Positions 30,540 to 42,600 of a DNA stretch of 64,000 nucleotides are shown piece after piece. The stretch is from Microglena sp. YARC (lineage: Eukaryota; Chlorophyta; Chlorophyceae; Chlamydomonadales; Chlamydomonadaceae): assembly GCA_022414725.1 (NCBI GenBank), contig CM039462.1:15179245-15243244 (forward strand). Reading direction: 5' to 3'. The notes beneath the pieces are model-generated. The model searched no databases, had not been told where the DNA came from, and saw only the letters and a list, made by a program, of their open reading frames with translations. Numbering within the stretch: the first letter of the stretch is position 1; every line of letters starts with the position of its first letter. The position numbers were made by a program, and so were the translations under genes.

Positions 30540-31234
30540 GGTCGCGTGTATGAGTAGAGCGACCACTCGCACCCGGTCGTCGTATCGTTGCATGCAGGGC
30601 GATGACTCTCGCCTGGTCATCGCATGGTTGAGCGTACGATCACAGTGAAAACTCTCGCTAGGACACCGTCCATCAATTTGTGAGAACATATGCATCTCGC
30701 TAATCATGCGACCTACATCCTACATTTGGGTCGCTCCTGCCAGCGTGGCAAGTGGACAGCTGTCAAATGACGGGCGCAGAAATCCGCGGCGATAATCATT
30801 TTTCGATTTTCCGTCCAGGTGGATAGTGCGAAGCCGCGCCATAGCGTCTCAGCTCCAGTGGTCTTGCGGGCCGCTATTATTAATACATTGTCATATAAGT
30901 AGCAATCTCTATTCACCGAAAAACTGCTCCACCCACCGAGACTCGTGCATGCCTCAATTCCCACGAACACGCGCTTATCCAAAATCTACACAATCCATCC
31001 ACTCTATGCTCCCAGCCTACTCGAACGCCCTGGTAAAATAGCCAAGCCCGGAATCCCCTCCCCTTCTCTCCCCTCATGCGCCCCAAACCTCGAGCTCAAC
31101 CCTGTGCTCGAGCCGAGCCTCGAAGCACCTGGCTATCTATTTCTTGCAACCTCGGGGGAAAAGCTCTCTTTCAGACAACCTACAGCTCCACGGCAATTCG
31201 TCGAACGAAGCTAGGGAGAAATTTCCCGCTTTGC
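30540..31234 (+). promoter_or_regulatory. Upstream region of gene B, conserved with gene A
   Basis: Shares with 11200-11741 the blocks CGACCACTCGCACCCGGTCG, TCGCTAGGACA, AATCATGCGACCTACAT, CGAAGCCGCGCCATAGCGTC and AGCTAGGGAGAAATTTCC. The conserved order in front of the first exon supports a promoter and 5' UTR role. Confidence 0.5.
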
Positions 31235-31268
31235 ATGTCGCCAGCTATCGCCTTCATCTTCATCCCAG
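31235..31268 (+). CDS. Gene B exon 1: alternative start
   Basis: The ATG aligned with the gene A start is ATT here (about 31193). An in-frame ATG at 31235, inside a 15-base insertion relative to gene A, opens MSPAIAFIFIP and ends in phase 1 at donor GTGAGC. Joined to exon 2 it gives a hydrophobic leader. Confidence 0.6.
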
Positions 31269-31992
31269 GTGAGCTTCTCTTAACATGATTGAACTCGAAC
31301 TCGATTACACGGCTCCAGCCCGTTAAGCCTGCTTCCGTTCTCGGTAATAATCTCAGCATTCGAAAAATACAAGAGCATGCATGCATGCGCACAGGATATC
31401 GAACAGCCTTGGCAGGCTGCTCGCATTCTTCGACAGTAATATCAGCATCCAAAGAAGGGCGTACAGGCATGCGCACAGGCTGTTCCACAGCTCGGTGGCC
31501 GTGGGAACGGGAACCCGTTTGTGATTCCGGGTCTGTCGAACGGAGTTGGAATCAGCAGACGGTGCCACAAAGCACGTGGCAGACAAGCTTAGTAGTGTGA
31601 ACCCGTGGACGTGCGATATGCGCTGCTTTGGTCGATTCTCGTTTTCCAGTGCGATCGTGGATGCAGTCGACGGCAACTCGTCAGGATGGTGATGATGATG
31701 ATGATAGTGCTGATAATAGTGGTGATAATTGTGGTGATGATAGTGATGATAATTGTGGTGATGATGATTGTAATCGGATTGTAATGATGATGATGATGAT
31801 GATGGTGGCAAAGATGGTGCTGATTCTTATGACAATGATGATGGATATGATGATAATGAGGATGAGGATGATGAGGATACTGCTGCTGCTGTTGCTGTTG
31901 CTGCTGATGCTGATACTTATGATGATGACCACGCGGACAATGATGATGATGATGATCATGATGATGATAATAATGATGATGACGATGACAAA

Positions 31993-32030
<38 letters not shown>

Positions 32031-32145
32031 CGATGGCGATGAGGAGGAGGAGGAGGAGGAGGATGAAAATTATGATGATAATAATGATAATGATGATGAT
32101 GATGACGATGACAAAGATGATGATGATGATGGTGGTGATGATGAT

Positions 32146-32194
<49 letters not shown>

Positions 32195-32245
32195 CGATGA
32201 TAATGATGATGAGGAGGAGGATACTGCTGCTGCTGGTACTGATAC

Positions 32246-32282
<37 letters not shown>

Positions 32283-32325
32283 CAAAGATCATGATCATGC
32301 TGCTGCTGCTGAGTCATGCTAGTTT

Positions 32326-32374
<49 letters not shown>

Positions 32375-32500
32375 CACTGATGATGCTGGTACCGGTGTTG
32401 ATACTGACGCTGATACCGATACTGTTGCTGCTGATACTTCTGATGATGGTAATGATGATGAGGAGGAGGAGGAGGATACTGATATTGATGATGATGATAC

Positions 32501-32541
<41 letters not shown>

Positions 32542-32615
32542 ATACTGATGCTGATATTGATGATGCTGATACTTGTGATGATGACAATGATATTGATGAT
32601 GATGATACTGCTGCT

Positions 32616-32646
<31 letters not shown>

Positions 32647-32818
32647 ATGATATTGATATTGATGATGCTGTAACTTATGATGATGACAATGATATTGATG
32701 ATGATGATACTGCTGCTGCTGCTGCTGCTGATGATGATGATGCTGATGATACTGATGCTGATGCTGATATTGATGATGCTGATAATTATGATGATGACAA
32801 TGATATTGATGATGATGA

Positions 32819-32859
<41 letters not shown>

Positions 32860-32923
32860 ATACTGATGCTGATATTGATGGTGCTGATACTTATGATGAT
32901 GACAATGATATTGATGATGATGA

Positions 32924-32985
<62 letters not shown>

Positions 32986-33059
32986 ATACTGATGCTGATA
33001 TTGATGATGCTGATACTTGTGATGATGACAATGATATTGATGATGATGATGATACTGCA

Positions 33060-33099
<40 letters not shown>

Positions 33100-33660
33100 A
33101 TACTGATGCTGATATTGATGATGCTGATACTTATGATGATGATGATGAGGATGGTGGTGATGATGATGATGATGATGATGATGACATTTTCCCTGGTGCC
33201 TTACTGGACTCCATATGTTTCCGCGGTATGACTCAATACAACTTGGGGGACTTAAAAATATCACACAACACGTGCTTGTTTACTTTTTCCTTTTTTTATA
33301 GCGATATTTTTGCCTAAACGGGGTCAAAACTAGCGATCGCTATATATAGCTGTAAAAAAAGCCCTGCACACAGCACGTGTAATCTACTTTAACTTGATTG
33401 ACTTGCCAGCAATCTGGATGCCCTTCATCCTCGGCAGTAAAAGTAAAGTCAAGCCTCTACAGCATACTTGGCTAACCCTGGGCTTTAACTTGCATACAAA
33501 ATAATTGACCAAACTTGAACAATCAAAAGCAATTCTATATCATAAAGAGGGTCTATATATAACAAACTATAATTACATTTTTTTATTTTACTGCAAGTAT
33601 ATCATCATGCATCACTATGTAATACTGTCTGGGTGTCTAGATATGAGGTCTCAAAGAGGG

Positions 33661-33695
<35 letters not shown>

Positions 33696-34336
33696 CCCGG
33701 GGGTCAAAAATAACAACTTCCGAACGTGCGGTCAGCCAACTTTATTCCTGCCCCCCCCTCGACTGCAAGTATATCATTATGCACACAGTAATATACTATA
33801 ATACATATCATCACTGTTCATCCAAGGTTTGTATTACAGGTAATACGCATGAATACGCATGTATTACGGGTTATACACTGGGCGACTAACATTTTGGGCG
33901 CATTCACCCCAACCACACGACCACCCCCTCACAAGCTGTGTACCGCTTTTGAAGTACGCAATCTTCATTCAAGTACGTAATCGGGCAGGTGTGGTTTCAA
34001 ATTTTTCGCGGACTCACCTCCCAAAGTTATATATCATAAAGAGGGTTTATATGTGATGCACTGTAATTAATTGATTATATTATACTATAAGTATATCATT
34101 ATGCATACATTAATATACTATACTATTACATTACATTACATGTTAAAGTCTACTTGACACCGCGAGGGTGTATGAGACTCTGTGCTTTAAACAAAAAGAA
34201 AAAGCACCCACAAAGCAAAAAACCCCATTACATCAGGGGTGTGTCGAGGACAAACAAATCAAGCTCCCAACCACCGTTTTGGTGGCGTAGGTATTAAACT
34301 ATAAATACATATCATTATATATTATGGAGAGGGGCC

Positions 34337-34381
<45 letters not shown>

Positions 34382-36145
34382 AGACAAAAGCTGCCGTACC
34401 TCATCTTCGCTTTAAATAGAGCTTGTCCTCAGCATACGATTCTGACTTTTTTTACACAAAATATACGGTAGTTTAACAGGAAGTTTGAGGGGTCCAAAGT
34501 TCTGTTTACCCTAAGTGGCCCAAATCTTAACTCAACGATAGTCACGTTTGGGCAACCCCATGAAAGAGGTAAGAGCATAACTGGAATGGGCAAGAAAAGA
34601 TCTTTCGAAATGACCCCAATTTTAGGGGTTAGGGTGGGGTTTAGGGGCTTTTAGGGGGGGGGGGGGGGGGGGGGGTAAAAACTGTATCATCATATCATTA
34701 TATATCATGGAGAGGGTCTGTAAACTGAACCTTGATCCCAAAATAAAAGCAGTGTGATGCATGTAGCAGGTTAGCCTGTTACAGTCATTGTATAAGTAAA
34801 TTATCACTGTAGAACAATTTCAGGGCCCTCTTCAGTAAGACAGGTCCCCCTTTAGTAAGACAGGACCCCCTTCAGTAACATAGCCCCCCCCGCCCCCCTT
34901 CAGTAAGACAGGACCCCTTCAGTAAGACAATTGTTTGGCACTCTCTTTGCTCTCCGCGATCAACTTTGCACATCATGTACAGAGGGGATCTAGACTATTA
35001 AAGTTCAGCACGCTCTTTGCTCTCCGCGATCAACTCTGCACATCATGTACAGAGGGGATCTAGACTATTAAAGTTCAGCACGCTCTTTGCTCTCCGCGAT
35101 CAACTCTGCACATCATGTAGAGAGGGGATCTATACTATTGAAGTTCAGCACGCTCTTTGCTCTCCACGATCGACCGTGCACATCATGTAGAGAGGGGATC
35201 TATACTATTAAAGTTGCATATTTACACCTCAACCGTCAACTGCTGATCTGGAACATGTCCACCTCAACCCTGCACATCATGTAGATCGGGGATCTATATA
35301 ATTAATATGAAAGATATAAAATACACATAAATTAAGTAATATAAATACAAATAATAATTATATGATGTAATTCAAATATAAGTGTATATCTCATATGTAT
35401 ATATATGAAGAGAGAGATATAGATAAATACATTAATTATATAATAATTACACACCAAGTGACTGCAAACCCACTGACCACAAAATCGTGTTGGCTTGTCT
35501 TGGGTCAACACTGGCCTGCCCGTTACAATTTCAATGTAATGTAAACCAACGCATAAAGCACACCAACTAACAAACACCCATTTCAATTGTAGCTCTCCTA
35601 GGGTCAGCTCTGGGGTCAGGTCTCCTGGGGTCAGCTCTGCTCGGGTCAGCCAAAAGTCAGTTCAACGCTCCAAATGCAGGTGAGACTCTTAGCATGCCGT
35701 GGGGCACCTATTTAGCAAATACTGGGGAAACTATGCTTCAGTGTTCAGTGAGGCACCTTTTTTTAACGAATACTGGGAAAACTTTATTTTAGTGTTCCGT
35801 GGGGCACCTTGTTTTAGCCAATACTGGGGAAACTCTATGTTAGTGTTCTGTGGGGCACTTTATTTTAGCAAATACCGGGAAAACTCTATTTTAGTGTCCT
35901 GTGGGGCACCTTTTGTTTAGCAAATACTGGGAAAACTCTATTTTAGTGTCCAGTGTGGCCTCTTTTTTAGCAAATACTGGTAAGCCTCCAAAGCGTTTTT
36001 TCTCACTCATCTGTCCTTCTTATTTTGTTATAGTAGAACTTGAACTTGGTTACATGGCTCCAGCCTTTAAGGCTGCGTGCTGTCTTTGGTAGTAACATAA
36101 TCGAATCAATACATTCATTGTTTTTGGTAGGATCTTAACTGGGAT

Positions 36146-36177
<32 letters not shown>

Positions 36178-36584
36178 ATATTTACTGGGGTAGGTTTTGG
36201 GATGCATTAATATAGGTCAAATTAAAAATATCAATGCATCCCATTAAATTAAATATATTAATATAGGTCAAATCTTGTTATTGAACCAACCAAAGTGCTT
36301 CAAGTTAGCTTGGAGGTTCCTCAACGAATTGTAATTTCCATTTTTTAATTTGGATTAATATCATCATCTGGAATCCATCCATTAGGGTGTAGGTTCCAAG
36401 ATCCTAAACGCTTACAACCTAAGATCAACATCCATTCCTCATCCATATACATTATATATATATATATATATGTATATAATTTTAATGTAGATAGCTCATG
36501 TGAGGGCCCTTGAGTTTCTCTTTCAACATGCAATACAATTAAGCTACCATAGTTTCAATTTAGAGTAAATCGACTATTTTGTGT

Positions 36585-36615
<31 letters not shown>

Positions 36616-39600
36616 TATATTTATATGTGTATAAATACATAAATAACTACTTGATCCAATCTCCTCATACAATCATGAATAAACTGAAGCAATGTATGCA
36701 AATATTAAATAACCCACTCAAACCAATAGAACAATGGGCCCACCAAAACGAGTAGCACCAAGTAAAACTACCCAACCCATTAATGCAACTGGTCCTCTTC
36801 TCTTTGCAGAATGGGCGACATCCCTGGAGCAGCCAAATTATCCCTACTACCCCACCCCCCCCTCTGATCCCAATCCTCCACCACTTCCCCCAAGTCCTCC
36901 TGGTAAGTCCCTCTCAGAAGTTTAAATTTGAACTTGAATTAAATTTGAATTTAAATTGCTCACATGGCTCCACCACTTCCTCCAAGTACTCCTAGTAAGT
37001 CCCTCTCAGAAGTTTAAGTTTAAATTTGAATTTACATTCAAATTTAACTTGGTTACAAGGCTCCGACACTTCCCCCAAGTCCTCCTGGTAAGTCCCTCTT
37101 AGAACTTGAGCTTTAAATATAACTTGGTTCAGTCTTTTTCCATAGCATGATTAATCGTGCATACACGATTATTAATGCTTATTCGCAAAATGGCCCATCG
37201 TTTTCTCAGGTCTGGTTCATGTTTTCGAGCTCACCAAACGTTGGCCTGGGCATCGTTCACAAATGATCATTAATGTTTCTGGCCTACCCAAACACTGGCT
37301 GCAGCATCGTCATGCACGATTATTAATGGTTAGCATCAGCTAGACTCTTGGCTCATGCATAGCGCATCCTAAATTCCCCATGGGAGCATGCATTGGCCAG
37401 ATCTCTAGGGTGACATGCTGTACAGATTCTCACCAGGACACCAGTACATTCCGTCTCCAGGGGGAGGCCGAAGTCCAAAGTTGAGGCCACGCCCAAGAGA
37501 AACAAATTATGATCGCTGGACTGACAAGTGCATGAAAAGAAGAGCAATACAGTAGGCAGTAACTTGTATACATGGCTGGTGGCTCACCCACTACTAGCAT
37601 CTTCTCACCGCCTTCCACACCTCATAATATTATTTTATTATCCTCATTGATTTAAATGGTCCCTCTAAAGAACACTCTAGTGCAAGTCAGGTGTATAGTA
37701 CAATGTTGATATGTGTTGCTTATATGCCTATGACAATGGTAACCAAGTCACCCACTACTATCGCCCTAGGGGGTCGGGTCCTTCTCGAGTAAATTAGGCC
37801 ACTGCCATTGCCAAGTTTGGCACTGCCACATATGTAGGGAACGGCAAATCATATGATGTTGACCAAAGACGAGTGTGATATCATATGATATCATACAAAA
37901 ATCATATGATGTTGACCAAAGACGAGTATGATATCATATGATATCATGCAAAAATCATATGATTTAATATCATATGATATAATTCCCCAGGCCAAAGTTA
38001 CCCACTGGTAATCAGACAGCCGGCATCATATGATATCCAGGGTACTTCAAATGGCAAAATTGGCCAGCGCTTGAGCGCACTTGAAAACAAAAAAACTGCG
38101 CTTTGTGGTGCAAAAAGCGCAAAAATTTGCTTGCTGCGCCCACAGGGGGTTGCAAAAAACTGCGTTTAAAGCGCAGAGGGGGTCAAAAAGTCAGCGCTCA
38201 AAAGCGCAAAAGTGTGCGCTTTGAATTACCCTGATGATATCATATGATATCATATGATGACATGATATCATATGATATCATATTGCCGATCCCTACACAT
38301 TAGGCCATTGACCGAGAGAATTTGTCTTGTAATTATGAAAGCCTTGGGGGATTTCTGGAATGTTTAATATCGTTTTTCTTTCAGCAAAACTGTTCTCGTG
38401 CCAAAATCGTGCAGGATGATTATGCAGGACGATTAAGTGAGGTTGCACTGCGACCCAACCTCAATTAAATTTGTTTTATGGCTCCAGTTAGCACTTTGGC
38501 TGCTCGCCATCTTTGGCAGTTATATTGACAATGAATTCAACTTGGTTACATAGTTTCTGCCTTCAAGTTGTGGCAGTTTCATATCAACCATATCAACCAT
38601 ATCAACCATATAAATCAAATCAACCATATCAACCATATAAATCATATCAACCATATAAATCATACCCAACATATCAACCATATCAACCATATCAACCATA
38701 TAAATCATATCAACCATATAAATCATGCCAATCATATCAACCATATCAACCATATCAACCATATCAACCATATCAACCATATCAACCATATCAACCATAT
38801 AAATCATATCAACCATATAAATCATGCCAAACATATCAACCATATAAATCAAATCAACCATATCAACCATATAAATCATATCAACCATATAAATCATATC
38901 AAACATATAAATCATATCAAACATATAAAACAAATCAAGCATATCAAACATATAAATCAAATCAACCAAATCAACCATATCAACCATATCAACCATATCA
39001 ATAATAGTATGACTGCAATGAACCCTGAAGCCTATATTTTTCTACACTTGCAGAAGAAGACTATCCAGACTGGCCTGCATCTCCAAGTGAGTTTTAGGTC
39101 CTGCCACAGGGATTTTGTTTTTTAGTTGTGAAAGGACTTTCACCCCAGGAGGTGGGTCTCCCGACACAAACCAGCGACACAGAGGATTCAATTCGAATGG
39201 TGGTGCCACTCCTACAATATGCAAAGTAGGCGCACTTACGGTTGGTGAGAGATACCAACCCATGACCAAACGAACATTCACCACTACCCCCGGGATGTGT
39301 ATTTTTACAGGGGTAGCCGAATAGGCTATAGGTACTTGCCCAAACAAAAAGCAGGAAAGGCAGTTCAAATTTAAACTACAAGACTTGCCCAGGCTTAAAG
39401 CAGGACAGGCTGTTAAAATATAATAAGGCAGGGATAATAAAATTGAACTTAAACTTGGTTACACAGCTCCAGCTTGTTAAGTAATAGCATCATTCAAAAA
39501 ATTGCTACAGATATGTGTAACGTCAAAATATATTCATCTGGACAAAAACGGCAAATTAAAAACATTAGCTTGTAATACCCCCCCCCCCCCCCCCCCCCCC

Positions 39601-42600
39601 ACCACCCCTCCCCTCCCTCCCCGGCATGGTTTTACATGGCACTGCTGGCAAGCCTCGACTTAATTGTTACCATACCCCAATTAAATTTAAGTAATTAAAT
39701 TAAATCCATTTGTTATTCTGCAGGGCTCCCGAACTACCCTCATGACCCGCCATCCCCACTAGCTCCCTTTGCTCCGGGGATTCCCTCCATCCCCCCCACC
39801 CCAACCCCCCTTCCCGGCTCGGTGCTCCAGCCGGTGGTGGCAAGCATGGACTTCATTGTTGAGACACCCGATGGATTCTCCTCTACATGCGATAGTGAAT
39901 CCCACAGCATGAGCACTGCAATGGAGGCCATGCTGCTGCCCATAGGAGTCTGGGACTCTTATCTCCGCCAGTACACCCTCTGCATAAATGGAATGAAAAT
40001 TACTGCAGTTACTGTGCGCTTTTGATGATTTAGGGGCAGCTGAAGCATTGCGCGATGCTCTGGATGACCAACCTGACTTACACTGCGATGTTCTTTTAAC
40101 ATATCCAGCTGCCATGCAACACAAAACTACACCTACAAAGTTAGGATGAATTGACGGGAAAAATGTTTACTTTTCCTCTGACAAAAGGACTTTGACTACG
40201 ACACGAGAGGCTTGGACTTGGAGAAGGTATTGGAATGGAAGTACGTGGAACAACGTAGCTTGTGTTTGCTTCTCCCCCCCAGTGCCGCCGCCCCCCTTCC
40301 CCTACCCCCCGCCCTCCCCCCACCACCCAATCCACCCGCCCCCTCCCGCCCCTCCAAGCCCCCCACCACCACTGGCTCCGGGCTCCATCGCCCCCCAGAC
40401 CCACCCAGCCCACCACCGAAACCACCACCCAGCCCACTGCCACCAAGCCCGCCACCACCCTCTCCTCCCAGTCCCCCGCCCAACCCACCACCACCTAGGA
40501 GGCCTAACTATCCTCAACTACCACCACCACGTAAGTCACGGAGACCACCAACGAGAGCAGGGAACATTGTCTAAGAACTTTGCGCATACTTGTTTCATAT
40601 ACACACATATCGCCACATGCCCTCCAACCCCCAACCCAACCCACCACCACCCAGAAGGCCTTACTACCCTCAACTACCACCACCACGCAATTTTAGCACT
40701 GTAGGTTGTAAGGTTTAAGGTTTTAGGCACCCCTTCCCCTTGCAGCCAGCCCACATGCACAACCACACCCACCCACCCACATTGTCCCTTCAATCCAGCC
40801 TAATCCTTCCACCCTACCCCTTGGTCTTGCAGCCAGCCCTCCACCACCCTTGCCTCCCGCCAGGTCAATCCCCAAGTCCATCCCAGCCCCCGTCCAACCC
40901 CCCTCGACCCCAAGAAAAGCTTCTCCCCTCCTCAGGCCACCCAACTCCCCCAACTCCCCACAACCCACCCGTCCCCGGCGATCCAGACACCGAGACAAGT
41001 ATTCGGCTCCGAACCCGCCCTGGCTCCCTGGAGCCCCTTTGCACCTATCAGCTTCCCCCTCTACCTCCCCCTTCCCCCTCCCCTCCAGCGGCCCCCTCCG
41101 CCACTCTCACAAGCCCCCTTCCCATCCACCATCTCCCCCCTGGGCGCCTGACATGATGATTAAACTGCTTGTCGTACTGCTGGTAGGTGGCATAGGTGCT
41201 TAGACTGTACTGCTGGTGGTTGAATGACACAACGATCAAACTGCTAGTCGTAGTGCTGGTAGGTGACAGAGGTGCTATAGACTGTACTGCTGGGTAGGTC
41301 TAGATCTGATGGATCTGCTCTGTGGATTGGGCCCAGTGGCTGGCTGAAGGTGCTGGCTAGGTTAGTTCAGTTTGTTAAAGAAACATGTGTCTTAATATAG
41401 CATGGTACTCCTAGTAGCCTTTAGGGTGCAATTAGTAGGGATCGGTATATCGTATGATATTGATCAAAGATGAGTATGATATCATATTATGTCATAATGA
41501 CATGATATCATATGATATCGTATTGCCTTTTCCCTAAGCTATTAGTGGCTGTTTGTGTCCCCCAAAAGCAACCAGAAGGCTCATGTAGCACCCCAACACA
41601 CATGGTACGTAATGTTGAACTTGTGCTACAAGTAGCACTTCAGAAACCCTGTTTTGTTGAGTATACCATTAATATTTCATCTTAAACACCTGTCAAGCTT
41701 GATACATGTATAATCTAATTTAAATAACCCCCTGTTGTGTGGACAATTGCAAAGCCCCTCCACCCGCTTCGAATTCTCTCTCACCTCCCATGCCCTGACC
41801 CCTTCCCTTCCCTCTCATCCCTCCAGCCCCTTCTCATTCCCTCTCACCTCCCCATGCCCCTGACCCCTTCCCTTTCCCTCTTATCCTCCTCATTCCCTCT
41901 CACCTTCCCATGCCCCTGACCCCTTCCCCTTCCCTTCCTCTCATCCTCTACCCCCTGCTCATTCCCTCTCACCTCCATGCCCTGACCCCCTTCCCTTTCC
42001 CTTTTATCCCTCCTCCCCCTGCTCATTCCCTTTCACCTCCCATGCCCCTGACCCCCTTCCCCTTCCCTCTCATCCCTCTACCCCCTTCTCATTCCCTCTC
42101 ACCTCCCCATGCCCCTGACCCCCTTCCCTTCCCTCTCATCCCTCTACCCCTGCTCATTCCCTCTCACCTCCCCATGCCCCTGACCCCTTTCCCCTTCCCT
42201 CTCATCCCTCCACCCCTGTTCATTCCCTCTCACCTCCCCATGCCCCTGACCCCCTTCCCCTTCCCTCTCATCCTCTACCCCTTCTCATTCCCTCTCACCT
42301 CCCCATGCCCCTGACCCCCTTCCCTTTCCCTCTTATCCCTCCTCCCCCTGCTCATTCCCTCTCACCTCCCCATGCCCCTGACCCCTTCCCTTCCCCTCTC
42401 ATCCCTCTACCCCTGCTCATTCCCTCTCACCTCCCATGCCCCTGACCCCTTTCCCCTTCCCTCTCATCCCTCCAGCCCCTGCTCATTCCCTCTCACCCTC
42501 CCCATGCCCCTGACCCCTTCCCTTCCCTCTCATCCCTCTACCCCCTGCTCATTCCCTCTCACCTCCCCATGCCCTGACCCCCTTCCCCTTCCCTCTCATC

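Noticed and set aside
32316..33317. 333-codon Asp/Ala ORF (+) and 316-codon His/Gln ORF (-)
   Set aside because: Pure trinucleotide array in intron 1 of gene B, open on both strands by composition; gene A has the same kind of array at the same place.
38513..39125. Three ORFs of 158-185 codons over the CATATCAAC array
   Set aside because: 9-bp repeat artefacts on both strands.
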